This document shows positions 1-11,285 of a stretch of DNA of 64,000 nucleotides, piece after piece (within the stretch, counting starts at the first letter, position 1; every line of letters starts with the position of its first letter). The notes beneath the pieces are model-generated. The model saw only the letters and a list, made by a program, of their open reading frames with translations, searched no databases and was not told where the DNA came from. The translations under genes and the position numbers were made by a program. Source of the DNA: Arachnopeziza araneosa. Taxonomy: Eukaryota > Ascomycota > Leotiomycetes > Helotiales > Arachnopezizaceae. The stretch lies in assembly GCA_003988855.1 (NCBI GenBank), contig QYAI01000142.1:1019-65018 (forward strand). The letters run 5' to 3'.

Positions 1-382
1 AACCTCTTCTGAGCCGGTTCCATTCCAAGTCCACCCTGAACCTATTCAGGGGTCATCACGTGAGCAGCACGTGGTCAGAACTGATGCGGGTTCTTACATC
101 GATGATAAAGCACGTTATACATTAACGATATTTATGTTATATCCTCTCTTACTGTTATGGGTCTAGGTCGCTACAAGTTTGACGTAAAGAAAGTTCCCAT
201 TACCTTAATATCTATCAAACACCAATATAAGATTGAGATACCTACAAATTCTAAGTCACGTGTCTAGCGGCGTAACTAAGGTCATGTGTTTTTCTCTCCT
301 TCTATTCAAGACTATGCGAGCCTATCAGTGAGTAACTCATAAGACCACCTTACTATATAAGAACTCAAAAGGTTATTAAATA
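1..382. promoter_or_regulatory. AT-rich non-coding stretch with CACGTG boxes
   Basis: No convincing gene. The palindrome CACGTG occurs at 57-62, 68-73 and 257-262, with two more at 421-426 and 592-597. CACGTG is the core E-box bound by fungal bHLH factors; that any of these sites is used is inference. The motif also appears elsewhere in the window. Confidence 0.3.
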
Positions 383-763
383 TCACAATTTTAGAAATAC
401 GAAGATGAACCGCCAGACGTCACGTGTATCAAGACCGTGACAAGAGGGTAGCATAGCAGGATCAAAGTGATGAATCCAAAGTTGGAGATCATTATTTAAC
501 AGCATCTGGATTCTCTTCTCCCTCTCGGATCGCTTCCGAAAGTTCCATGTCTTGCTAAAGTACCTGTTGGGTATCGGTGTGAAGAGTGAGTCACGTGCGA
601 TATGAAGGTTACTAAAACACCTCCAATCTCTTGCGGTCTCCATTCCCACTTCTTCTTCCTTTTCTAAATCCGGACTCGGCGTGGCCGACTGGGTCAATCC
701 ATACCCGGAGTCGTGATCTGGTTCTGGATCACGACTTAGCCTGAACGCTTCAAGTGATCCCAT
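383..763 (-). CDS. Doubtful small hypothetical protein (126 aa)
   Basis: This is a single open frame from ATG at 763 to a stop at 383. The N-terminus is acidic and Ser/Pro-rich with a short DSGYG motif; the middle is basic (around KRSEREKRIQ) and the C-terminus is hydrophobic and aromatic. I recognise no family and no clear splice sites. It could be a lineage-specific gene, an exon of a larger gene or a chance frame. The composition looks more protein-like than that of neighbouring short frames, which is the only reason it is listed. Confidence 0.3.
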   Translation of the reverse strand: MGSLEAFRLSRDPEPDHDSGYGLTQSATPSPDLEKEEEVGMETARDWRCFSNLHIARDSLFTPIPNRYFSKTWNFRKRSEREKRIQMLLNNDLQLWIHHFDPAMLPSCHGLDTRDVWRFIFVFLKL

Positions 764-963
764 TCATTTGTTGAGTAACTTGTGACTGAACTCTCAAAGA
801 TAATAGATTTAAATATCCAGTTGAATCCGAGACGTTTGATTCCGCCTGATTGCAACTTCACCTGGCCAATTCTGAAATGTTTTGTAAATTCGACGAATTG
901 ATGAGGAGTCTGGGCCCAGGTGATGAGTAATTCTAAGACAGCATAACTTTCCAACTCGATCGC

Positions 964-1768
964 GATTCAATTTACGTTCTTAGAGAACGTGCTCTCACCT
1001 GCATATTTCATAATGCATTACAATCTTTGGAAGCTGCAGTATAAATCATATTGAGGAATTATGACGATCGGCAGTGAGGCTTTTAGCAGCCTAATGGCTG
1101 AATTAAGACATCATAGCGAACTGCATCACCAAATGTGGAATGACGACAGTGAAACCTGAACAACGAGACGACGAATATAGAACACGTTATATCCTGGAGT
1201 TCGCACGCAACAGGGTGTCTCCAATTTTGGTTCATAAGGCTGAGATTCATTCTTGCTATTGATGGATGATGCGGAGATGTCAATCGCGGGCCTGCTGTGA
1301 GGATGTTCTCGAACCTCCCTGTGCTGCAAAGCTGCTGCGATGATAGAATCTGTCTGAAATGGCGTTCGTGGCATTTTTTCTATGGCGTTCACTAAATGCA
1401 ACGACCTTCGAGATGTGGTGAAAGTTGACGAGATTGAATGACGAATGGTGAACGATATGTCGCACATGGTGCCGATTCTTGCGCTGGAACTGAGTTGTCC
1501 ATCGGATTTCTGACCAACATGAGTAACCATATAGAAAACTTCAACTTGAGGCTGCATAATGGCTTCTGCTCACCGCAGAACGTGCTGTCGAGGCCTGTGA
1601 TCGCCATCAAGTGGCTCGCAAGAGAGAGAGAGAAGGAGGTCCAGAGCAGGCAAAAGAGGCACCCATTCCAGCCATAAAGACCATGAGGTCGTCTGCAGGA
1701 TATTACGCCTCACCGAGTCTTGAAAATTCTGGTAATTTTGATCTTGAGAAAGCAGCGCATTTCTGAAA
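964..1768. other. Non-coding stretch, nothing recognised
   Basis: Only short overlapping frames without domain signatures are present. The last 100-200 bases are the likely promoter and 5' leader of the cell-wall protein gene that starts at 1769. Confidence 0.4.
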
Positions 1769-3494
1769 ATGCCTCCTCTTTCAATCTACGCTGTGCTTTT
1801 CCTAGCAGCTCTCACTTCGTCATTGCTGCTACCACGGGAGGTCCATAATGACTTGTTCGGTGCCAGAAATGCTGCCAGACAAGAAAATCTTAGGAATATT
1901 GTGAAGAAGATAGCTGATGCTCCCTTGTTGAATGGTGAGGATTTTACCTCTTGTACCCATCTTGAATCGTCTGACTGTGGCCATCATAGCTCGTTGGCCA
2001 TCTACAACCACAACAGCCCCGTCAAGCGTTGCACCTACGTCAACCCCAAGCCCGTTGAAAACAACATCAAGTATTTCGCCCACAGCGTCATCAGCAAGTA
2101 CCACTAGTACAAAACCTACGTCTACGTCTACACCTTCGCCCTCGTCTACGCACTCGTCAAGCACCTCTAGCACGAAGCTTTCATCTTCGTCATCATCTTC
2201 ATCTTCATTCTCATCGTCGCACTTGTCAAGTACCGCAAGCGCCTCAAGCACCTCTAGCACGAAGCCAACATCTTCACCTTCATCCTCATCGTCGCACTCG
2301 TCAAGTACCTCAAGCACCTCAAGCGCCAAGCCTACATCTTCATCGTCATCCTCATCCTCCTCTTCGCACTCTTCAAGCGCCTTAAGTACCTCAAGCACGA
2401 AACCTTCATCTTCATCTTCGTCCTCGTCTACCCACTTGTCAAGCACCTCAAGCACCTCTAGCGCCAAGCTTTCATCTTCATCTTCATCATCATCGTCGCA
2501 CTCATCAAGCGCCTCGAGCACCTCTAGCATCAAGCTAACATCTTCATCATCATCGCACTCATCAAGCGCCTCAAGCACCTCTAGCACCAAGCCAACATCT
2601 TCAGTCAAGACAAGTTTTTCGTCTGCAAACTCGTCTTCGTCTACAAAATTGTCTTCTTCGTCAGTAAAAACTTCGTCCTCGATCAAACTAAGCTCTTCAC
2701 CAAGCACAAAGCTACCTTCTTCAAGTATCAAACCGAGTTCGTCATCTACGAAGCCGCCTTCCTCCTCAGTTAAACCAAGTTCGTCATCTACAAAGCCGCC
2801 CTCCTCCTCTGTTAAACCAAGCTCGTCATCTACGAAGCCGCCCTCCTCTTCGGCTAAACCAAGTTCATCATCCACGAAGCCGCCTTCCTCCTCAGCTAAG
2901 CCAAGCTCTTCATCAAGCACAAAGCCACCGTCCTCAAGTATCAAACCAAGCTCAACTTCAGTAAAACCCTCCTCATCTAGCGTCAAGCCTAGCACCTCAT
3001 CGACAAAGGCCTCTTCATCTTCAACCAAAGTCTCTTCCTCCTCTAAGCTGCCACCTTCGAGTATCAAGCTAGTCTCATCATCGCTCAAACCTTCATCCTC
3101 AAGCACCAAACCCGGTTCCTCATCCAGCAAATCTTCTTCTAGCGTCAAACTAGTATCTACTCCTCCACCCGTCCCAATTGTGGTACCAATACCCGTACCG
3201 GTCAAAGGCGTTTCTACTTCTCTCCTGACTCCCCCACATGCGACGACAACCACTTCGGTCCCGCCCGCCAAAGCTGCCTCGACATCTCTATCGACTTCCA
3301 CACTTGCGAAAACAACCTCGACTTCAGCCAAAGCAAGTACGACATCATCTACAAAAGCCTCCAGCACCTCGAGTGCGGCGACCAGCACCCCTTCAAGTAA
3401 GACCACCAGTGGGGCTATCTCTGGAAAGAGCCCCCGTGAGCTCTGGGTTGCCATGACCTTTGCTGCGGTTCTCAGCTCGGTCTTGGTGATCTAG
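1769..3494 (+). CDS. Ser/Thr/Lys/Pro-rich secreted protein, probably GPI-anchored (556 aa)
   Basis: The model has exons 1769-1934 and 1990-3494, joined by a 55-nt GT-AG intron at 1935-1989 that makes the two frames continuous. Residues 1-20 form a signal peptide (a hydrophobic run ending in SSLLLPRE). A short charged region follows, then about 440 residues of low-complexity Ser/Thr with regularly spaced Lys-Pro. A central block repeats a roughly 13-residue unit of the type PSSSSTKPPSSSV. The C-terminus ends in a hydrophobic stretch without a charged tail, the usual look of a GPI-attachment signal. By family logic this is a heavily O-mannosylated wall or surface protein, perhaps adhesin-like. 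No enzymatic or carbohydrate-binding domain is visible. A long open frame on the opposite strand is a by-product of the Ser codon repeats. Confidence 0.8.
1935..1989 (+). other. Intron (55 nt) in the wall-protein gene
   Basis: The donor is GTGAGG and the acceptor ATAG. Removing it joins the signal-peptide exon to the long Ser-rich exon in frame (phase 1). Confidence 0.75.
2730..2920 (+). repeat. Degenerate coding tandem repeat (Ser/Lys/Pro units)
   Basis: Units of about 39-42 bp of the form aagttcgtcatctacgaagc followed by a Pro-Pro-Ser-Ser-Ser block recur at least four times. They encode alternating STKPPSSS and KPSSSS blocks. Repeats of this type commonly vary in copy number between strains. 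Confidence 0.6.
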
Positions 3495-4226
3495 TCATCT
3501 CATATACCATCTTTCATTTTGTCAGAGCGCGGGCTTTGTGAGCCCGTCATGGCTAGCGGGAACTGGGAGGAGACGTCCAGTAGCCCGATGGACTATATAG
3601 CGAATAATGATTTTCAAAATAATCGGAGTTTCATTCTTAATTTGAATAGTTCTCTATGTATTTGCCATTGCACAATCATATTAAAGCGTTAATTTATTCC
3701 ATACTTGAGACCCACCTCTCATGCCAAACCCCCCGAAGCTTGATTATATTACCAGCCGGTATGAGACTTAGGTATTGATGGGTAGCAAGAAACACTGCAC
3801 GAGGAATAAACGGTCGAACTGTATAAAATTTCGTCACTCACAAGCAAATTATAAATAGCGAATAGAGAGTAAATTGAGGTAGGTGTAATAGGAGAAATTA
3901 TGAAAGAGCAAATGTTTGAAAAGAGAGCTCGGATGTCATGATATCTTTAGTCTCTATTGTTACCTTGCTCAACTTGTCTCATCTCATTTGTCTATAGCAG
4001 GGCCATCGTGTGGTTCCTCACTCGATTTCCCACAATCTTTGGTCGTCTCGCGAAGACCTTTCACTGACTGACATGAGTTGACCACTACAGATCGCCTTAC
4101 CCCTCTGCCCGAAGGTTTTTTCCATTGGGAGTTCCTTCTCGACTCCAAACTCGGGGCAGCTCATGACATTTTCTCTCTGTTCTGTGCGACTCGAGATTTA
4201 TCGTTGATGACCAAGGATTGCATCTT
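3495..4226. other. Intergenic, nothing recognised
   Basis: This AT-rich spacer lies between the convergent wall-protein gene (+) and HET remnant (-), so it should hold two 3' ends. No gene, repeat or structured RNA was seen. Confidence 0.5.
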
Positions 4227-6199
4227 TTATATGATCGTAATTGCACGCCTCTCACATCTCGAGAAGGGATCCCTTTCAAAAGTATTACCGCTATGTGAGT
4301 CCGCCGTGTGCCCAACACCTATCCGCTCGTAGCTTCGTGGTCTTGAATCAGGAACCGGGACCACCAAGAGGAAATAAGATATAGGAGTCGATCCCAAGGT
4401 TAGGTCAGAACGCTGGGATATCGCTACTGCTAAGCATTTCTCGAGATCTTCTCCTGTCCCAGACCGCAGAAAATCGCGGCAGCCTGTGGCAATCATGATT
4501 CCGTCCAGGTCGTAGATATCCAGCATGAGCGCTAGGTAAGGATCATTATACGGTCGTGATCCTTGAGCACTTTTGCACCAAACCTCGACACATAAAGCAT
4601 GGAGCTCAAGCTCAGCATGCTTGATGGCTCCAAGTGGATCTGCAGATGCTTGACTAACCTCTAGACGCATGATATCGGCTGTTTGTGGAGTCATGAGTTT
4701 TTCAGAAGCCCTTGGATACAAATTTTGGACTGGCCTATCTGCAGCAGCCCAAGACCACGAAGGAGCTAGGTAAGATCACGGCTTGAGTGTCCACCGTTGT
4801 TCCGCCCGAGATATACTCGGCACCAGAGCAACCCAGAGTGAATATGTTCAGCCCATAAACCAGCGCAATAAATGAACCCTGTAGCTTCATGAAATCTATG
4901 TGCTATCCCTGATATAGCCGGAAAAATATCCTGTTTCATTGTTATCTGTAGGGTTGAGTATTGCGGCACAGCTCTATACCAGTTACTCATGATCTGCTCA
5001 GTACCGCCAGAACCGAACTGAAGATAGCGCTTGAAGTTTTCATTCTCCCACTCTGTGCTCTGGGCTGCATCGATATACTGCCTTGAACTGCTTTCGCGTT
5101 CTGATAAAGTGAGACATTCCCAGAATAGCTCATTCTCGCCGAAATGCAGGACGCAAGTCGACATGAGTCTCTCCTGCAAAACCCATGCGCGCTGACTTGG
5201 TGGTGGTTGCTGGAAAATGTCTCGCCATTTAGGCTGAGATTTCCGAAGATGAAGACCGTCTTGAACTTGTGCAATTGGGTGTGATGGTCTACGACGGAGA
5301 AACCCCACACTACTGTTTCTAGCACCCAAAGCTGAGATGTTGACGAGGCAGTCTCGATAGTACGATGCCATTCTGGTGACTTCATGTGACCAATCCTCTA
5401 CACTATCTTGCACAATGCAAAGTGCATCAATCCAAAGGTACTTGATATCCAGTTTTCGTGTCGTAGTAATAGTATCTCGAAAAGTTTTTGACAAAATGTT
5501 GATATCTATTCCACTAAGAAAAGAAGGTACCGTCCCTCTTGTAGTAAATAGGAAAGAAGAAGGCCCCAAACAATGACTTAATGTTGCAAAAATCTGTCGG
5601 TTCTGAGTCTGGCAGAGTGACCAATCGAAGATCATTTACATCTAAGACTCGGGTTGGAAAGACTTTGCCGTGTTCATGGTGGCTGCAAACCGAGTGATTC
5701 GAGTCGCAGTTGGAGAGCCATGTTTTGATCAAACTCCAGGATGCTTCAGAGTCAGTATGTGGTGCGATGCAGCGATAATTAGTGCGTGGCAAATCTACTC
5801 GTAAATCATCCGCTACCTGGGTTAGATTAGCTTGTAGGCGCTAATCCTGACGCATAGATACTCACTTAAGGTAGAAAAGAGCTCGAAATTCAGTGTTGTT
5901 GATCCGTAATCGATCACTGAGACTACTTGAGAAGAGCAGTGAAGCAGAAGTCGCTGTGACATATTCTGTTCTCTAGACTGCGACGTGATCTCTGCATATA
6001 AGAACTGGCATAGTGGACAGCCCCTGGCTGCAGAAATTTTTAGGTCGAGATACAAGTAATGCTCAACTGTTTTTGGTTCTGAAACTTGAGCTACCTGTTT
6101 ACATAATTTACATCGTGGGTCGGCTCGCCATGGTGTGAAAAGTTGTAAAGGTTGAGATTGAGGCGGGATGAGGTCTTGGATCCCAGCAGCTTCTGGCAT
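4227..6199 (-). pseudogene. HET-domain (heterokaryon incompatibility) gene, frameshifted
   Basis: This is a HET (PF06985) protein. Reading from ATG 6199, the first exon has a Cys-rich CKLC...GCPLCQFLY leader, and a likely 53-nt intron lies at 5813-5865. The HET core follows: ATLSHCLG (usually SHCWG), YLWIDALCIVQD, WVLQERLMS, then LAPSWSWA. Two frame breaks are clear. Near 5588-5592 a run of five A on the + strand splits ...SEPTD from FATLSHC. Near 4766-4775 the frame ends with a stop just before LAPSWSWA, which continues in another frame to 4227. Neither gap is long enough for an intron. The HET signature Trp is replaced by Leu. HET proteins trigger cell death after non-self fusion; this copy looks inactive. 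A sequencing or assembly error at both sites is the alternative. Confidence 0.75.
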
Positions 6200-6229
6200 C
6201 TCCACAGCGTTACTCTTGGTGTAACTCAA

Positions 6230-8261
6230 TTGAAATCCCTGTTTGTATTAGAAACACTACTACCATTTAAGATAAGCTAGGGTAAATGCCTATTATCGGT
6301 CGGGCTGTAGGGGAAGTTGTAGAGCGTTCAGTCAACCCCGTGCCCTAGAATTTCTTCTCCGGATTTACAGCGTCTACGTATCTATAAAACAGATATCGTA
6401 GCCATGCGATCGTTGTTTAATGGAATAGTTGGGTTTTGAAGTCCTGGATTGCATCTAAGGCTCTGCTTAATTTACGTAATAGAAGTTTGAGAAGCACATT
6501 GATGATACCGATAGGACACGTGATGAAAGAGCCTTCTGAGAGGTAAAACCTGGAACGCTGGGAGAGAATGTAACTTAACTCGACCGACTTGTATTAGGTC
6601 GATTTCGGACGAAAAGATTGATAAGCTTTAGGTTATAATATCGCTTCTTTGAAAGCTTTTGAGACATTATGGCTTGTCTTTGACATGTTGATCTTGCATG
6701 ATGGGAGGTTCAATGCTGGAATAGATAAACCAACTGTGTTGGGAGAAGATCCTATGCGGAATCCGAAGCTTTCTGTGACTCTTAGTGCCTAGTAGCATCC
6801 GGAGTATTTACAGAATCAAACATACAAGAGAGATCCTATCTTCGCGCAGCAGGATCCGGATCACTTGACGAATCTCAGACCCGAAAGCGAAGGAGCGGCG
6901 ATGTTTATCAAAAGAGGAATGAAATGGTAGACGATCTTTGTAGATTTAAATCTCTTGACAGTGTGTACGGCGTTCGATTGCTTTTGTTGTTTTCTTGAAC
7001 TGGAATTGGGACGTCAAGAGAAAGGGCTCAGTGACAACTGGGAAGCAAGCGAGTCATGGCTCTCACGTGAGCTCGACTTTCTTCTTCACAACTCTTGTAC
7101 GCCAGCATCCATATATCAATAGTCTATGCTAAATGCAGTCTTTGACCAGAAATGTTATGGAGTAGCCTTCTCTCCATCTCATTTGATTGATTTGATCGAG
7201 CGCTGAGATGGCACGTGATGCGTTGATCCTTAGGCTCAGAGTTTCCTTCTTCACGAGATCAGCAAGCCACTACCGGGATCGAAGAGAACTCGGCCAGCCA
7301 TCTCGTCATCCCGTAGCGGTGATAGATCAAAGCCCGAGAAGCCTCTTGTGTGGGATGAAGACACCTTCCTCTTCGTCTCTCCCTCTCGCCAAATCCGACC
7401 GGACCTTCTTGAGCCCCTGAGAAGCTCGAGATTGATCGTCTCAGGATCAACAACTCCCGGCGCAGGTTGTTGATATCCCGACTTCACGATGAAGATTGTT
7501 ACATGCCTCCTGCCCCTAAGAGGCTGCGCAGCCGGCAGCGAATCCTTCTCTCCTTTCGGAGCCTTTTCATCCCATTCGCTCCGCCTGCCCAAATTACAGT
7601 TACCTCTCTCCCACTCAGGCTAAAGAGACAGGACAGCACAACCCTAATTGTCACCATCAATCCTGGAATTGGCATTCTAACGACGCAAATGGCCAATCTA
7701 TCATCTGCCAAACCGGCCCTGGAATAGACAAAGCGATGGTTTAGGCTCCGGGTGGTGAGCTTGCAAAGTCGCATACCATTCGGCCTTCCACTTACGATGG
7801 CCAACGCATGCGAGAGGATGATTGACGATCGCTAGGCTAAATGGCGCAAGTCTCAATGCTCGATTACTCCGGTAGGAAGTCCGGTGAGAATGCCTTCGTG
7901 CATCCTTGCGGCCCTGTAGTCCCGAGGAAGCCTATGGGGGTGAAGCTTATCTTACTGCTCGTCTGTACTGCGCCGTCCTTACGCGGGTGGAACCCTGAAC
8001 TCATCCTCCGAAATTACTCTAGATCTGCGAAGGATTCCTGGGGAATTGACCCAAGTATTAATATGCCATCGTGTCCACTCCCCACACATTCCCGAGTCGT
8101 GATCTTGGTGTTTGGACGACTGGAATGTTGTTGCGCATGCCGACTCGTCTCAACTGTTGCGTTTCGAATTTACGCATCTCACGGTCCGGATTCCCGGGTA
8201 TTTTGCACTCGCATGATCAGACGGCAAGAAGCACGGTGTTGAAGGAATAGCAGTGGCCAAG
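6230..8261. other. 2-kb spacer, no clear gene
   Basis: This is the divergent upstream region of the HET remnant (-) and the REG1-like gene (+). Several short frames exist on both strands between 7200 and 8242 (the longest ends at 8242), but none shows a domain, a good start context or splice logic. CACGTG occurs near 6517, 7065 and 7212. The 7200-8260 part may be a long 5' leader of the downstream gene. Confidence 0.4.
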
Positions 8262-9809
8262 ATGGGGGATTTCATTCCACAAGACGAATACTTCGAGTGG
8301 GAGGATATTATGCAAAGTAGGAGCTACGACAGCACGATCTTTGCAGACCATACGAGCTATCTGTCCTTGTCGTCGCAATACCGAACAAACTCTTCAGAGA
8401 TGCAAGCTACTCCCGAGATCAAAGGGTTTCAATGGAACAGATGCGATTACGAAGGAGGAGAAAAGGAAGATTCTCACAAATCCGGAGTCACCGTATCACA
8501 ATCTGCCGTTTCATGGGACGAGACAACCCTAGAGGAGAAGACTGCGAACACGATGGAGATACCTACCTTTGAAGAGATGGAGTATGACACTGAAGAACAG
8601 AACTCTTCAAGATATCAGCTGCAAGCATTGGCGGATGAAATCAAGGACGATATCGAAGTAATGGAACAACCATCAAGAAATGTCGACTACCTATCGCACA
8701 AATGGCAGGAGAGGGACATTTGGTCCACTCGGAAATATCTCAGGTCGGCAATGCAGGAACACGAAAACATAGAGCGGTGGGAAAACGCTTTCTGGAGATC
8801 GTCGGCCATGTTGCGACTTCGCCTGCCGCCTGTCTGTCCTCTAAGCTTCAATTGGTAGGTGGTCGGCAAATCTCTTTCCTCAACCGGAAATTGCTAATGA
8901 TTTTACAGGATGAGAGACCAGGATGATACCTGGCTCTATGGACCATTCAAAGAAATCCAGAAAGACGATGAAATTGATGAATCAGACGAACGGCCGATCA
9001 AGTCGATATTGAAAGACCCGTGTGTGTCGGAACTTCTTCGTAGAGGGTCAATCACGACGTGTTATCAAAGAAAACAGGTATCCTTCTCTCTGCAGTGCTC
9101 GAGGGAGCGTTCCGGCATCAGGTTTTCCGAAGAAGTTGAACAGTATCGCGTTGTCGAATTGAACGGTTCAGAATGGGACAAGGAAGATGAAGATTGTGTA
9201 TGGATAGCCCCTCGAAAAAGGGCGCCAAGCCGGACGACGGTGCTGAAAGTCGCTTCCACAACCCTGCGGTCTGAACCTTCCAAGAAAGTATCCCAATCAC
9301 CTCGTCCCTCACTCTTCCGAGAAGAGACTTCTCTCCGTTCCACCTCGACAGTGTCAGAATGGATGTGGCTTTCGGGGGATGACGAAGATGGTGACGACAT
9401 TGACTGGATCACTGCTGCAGCGAATCGTACGTCTGCCGCTCTGAAAGCAGCTTCAGAACCACCACCCGTTTTTGAAGGGTCAGCAATCAAGGAAGCTAAT
9501 TCCAGATACCTGAAGTTCAGCGGGGTCCAGTACCCTAAACCTCCATCATCCAGTAAAGAGGACGATGATATGGAAACGGAATATCTCCTTGCATGCGATC
9601 CACTGGAAACAGAATCTGCGTCGCCCGATCAATCGGATTATCAGAGTAGTAGCAGCTCGGATGATCAGGATGAAGAGGTCGACGGTTATTTCGACAGGAG
9701 TGGACTGTTGGATCGAAAGAACATGATGCCTAAAGTCGGAGTCGTAAGAGAGGAAGATACAGCGTTGTATGAACAAATGATGGAAGAGTTCAATCTGATC
9801 CTGGGGTAG
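8262..9809 (+). CDS. REG1-like PP1 regulatory protein with DUF1752 (GATA-like AreA) domain (497 aa)
   Basis: The exons are 8262-8854 and 8909-9809, with a 54-nt phase-2 intron at 8855-8908 (GTAGGT...TTACAG). At residues about 145-220 lies the block DYLSHKWQERDIW...LENA-like...FNW and, across the splice, DDTWLYGP, which matches the fungal DUF1752 pattern. Downstream is RPIKSILK, then KQVSF, an RVxF-type docking motif for protein phosphatase 1, and GIRFSEEVEQYRVVE, the block typical of REG1. The C-terminal half is acidic and Ser-rich. In yeast, Reg1 directs Glc7/PP1 against Snf1 in glucose repression; the same role here is inferred. It is shorter than many relatives. I chose ATG 8262 because the in-frame GTG at 8253 is not a fungal start. 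Confidence 0.8.
8855..8908 (+). other. Intron (54 nt) in the REG1-like gene
   Basis: The donor is GTAGGT, with a GCTAAT branch-like motif and acceptor ACAG. It restores the FNW-M-DDTWLYGP continuity expected for DUF1752. Confidence 0.85.
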
Positions 9810-11285
9810 AGAGATGGGATGAGTTGGAGAGGAGGGGCGTCGAGTTCGCGACGAGAAGGAGAGTTCAACACTTCGCCGATGCCAGGCCATACGGACTGCT
9901 ACGTGTCATCGATTCTTGCTGCGACTTCTATTCCAAGATCAGTGACACTCGACAATGGAGCATGTTTAGCTCAAATGGGACTCGTAGCGGCAATCCCCGC
10001 ACGAGAGAAGAAGTGAATGACGTGACGAAGGGGCGATCCTGTAGGATTTCTCAACTTCAGCTGCCAAGGGCGATTTCCAGGAATATCTCTAGCTCCCAGA
10101 CGTGAACTTCAACAATCTGGCCGCAGTCAAGAAGAAAATGGTCAAGAATGAGAGAATATCGTTCACGTGACATGGTCACATCACCCTTGACGGCAAACTT
10201 TTATTCACCGGCGCCTTCTACGCGTGGCTCCGCCAGGCTTGGCTAGACATAGGGCTGAGGAATGGATTGAATTAGGAGCTTTTTAGTCCATCATCCGAAT
10301 GGGTGCAGGTACGAGCCTGGGCATAGCCAGTGAATCCGTTGGCGCGCTGGGTCCAGGACACTCCAGGCTGAAGACCGAAGAAAAATCGGCTCTTGGCGGG
10401 CTTGATCTGGTGATGTTCTAGGTGTTGTCATGTTAAACCTATTCTTGGCACCGAGCATACCGAGTTTTGGATTTTGATACACAAAGAATTGTACAAATTC
10501 AGATATTTTTCCCGCTTCCAGAAGTCTTGTAAACTTCAAGATGTATCTTCTAGTGCGATATGAAGTCTCATTATCTGGTCTTATCATGGCAATTTCATTT
10601 TCGATGTTCCAAAGCCAAGTGACATCTTCCTATTTCGTGGCGTTCCCAAATGATGCTTGTCTCAGCCTCAATATTGGTAACATCTCACCGTGACTGGTCT
10701 GAAGGCGCCATCAGGCTTCTGATACTTTGATCTAGACTCATGCCTAATATCTTGGAGACTCATAGCCGCCAACATGCATCTTGGTGAGCTGTTTCTTTGT
10801 GATGGTTTGGATTTGACATCTTCACCGATGCGGAGTGCCTGAAATTTTTGGTCCAGAATAGGTCCGTGTACAAACTTCTCAAGTGAAGAATATCCTGCCA
10901 GTTAAGAATATCTCGTTGAAAGCTCTCTTTACTCTCATATGGAATGGTGTATCTTCTCGGGTCCACAGCAACCCACATGTCTCATTTTCTCAACCTCCAT
11001 ATCCGGCTCGCCTAACGTGCACCTTTTTATATCACTTCGAGGGCTTGAACTTGGCATCCACAGCGGCGCAGTATCAGCCTCATTTTGATAGCGGCAGTGC
11101 ATGTTTCTCTTACGATCATGAAATGGCTTGCCAAGAGCTTACCGAGGGTAAACTCCATCTTGGCGTAAAGATTTCTGAGACCTGATTTTCTTTCGAGACT
11201 GTCGAAATTGTTATCCATATAACTCTGCCTTCCTCCTATAGTCCTGAATGTCCCTCCTTATCATCTACTCTCTATAGATCTTAAG
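9810..11285. other. Intergenic, nothing recognised
   Basis: This holds the 3' end of the REG1-like gene, then a 1.3-kb AT-rich spacer with no convincing coding region. The last 100 bases before 11286 are the likely promoter of the subtilase gene and contain a TCTATAG stretch. Confidence 0.45.

Noticed and set aside
1829..3454. 541-aa open frame antisense to the wall-protein gene (Glu/Asp/Leu-rich)
   Set aside because: It mirrors the Ser/Lys/Pro codon repeats of the plus strand; it has no domain, and the plus-strand gene has a signal peptide, intron and anchor-like end.
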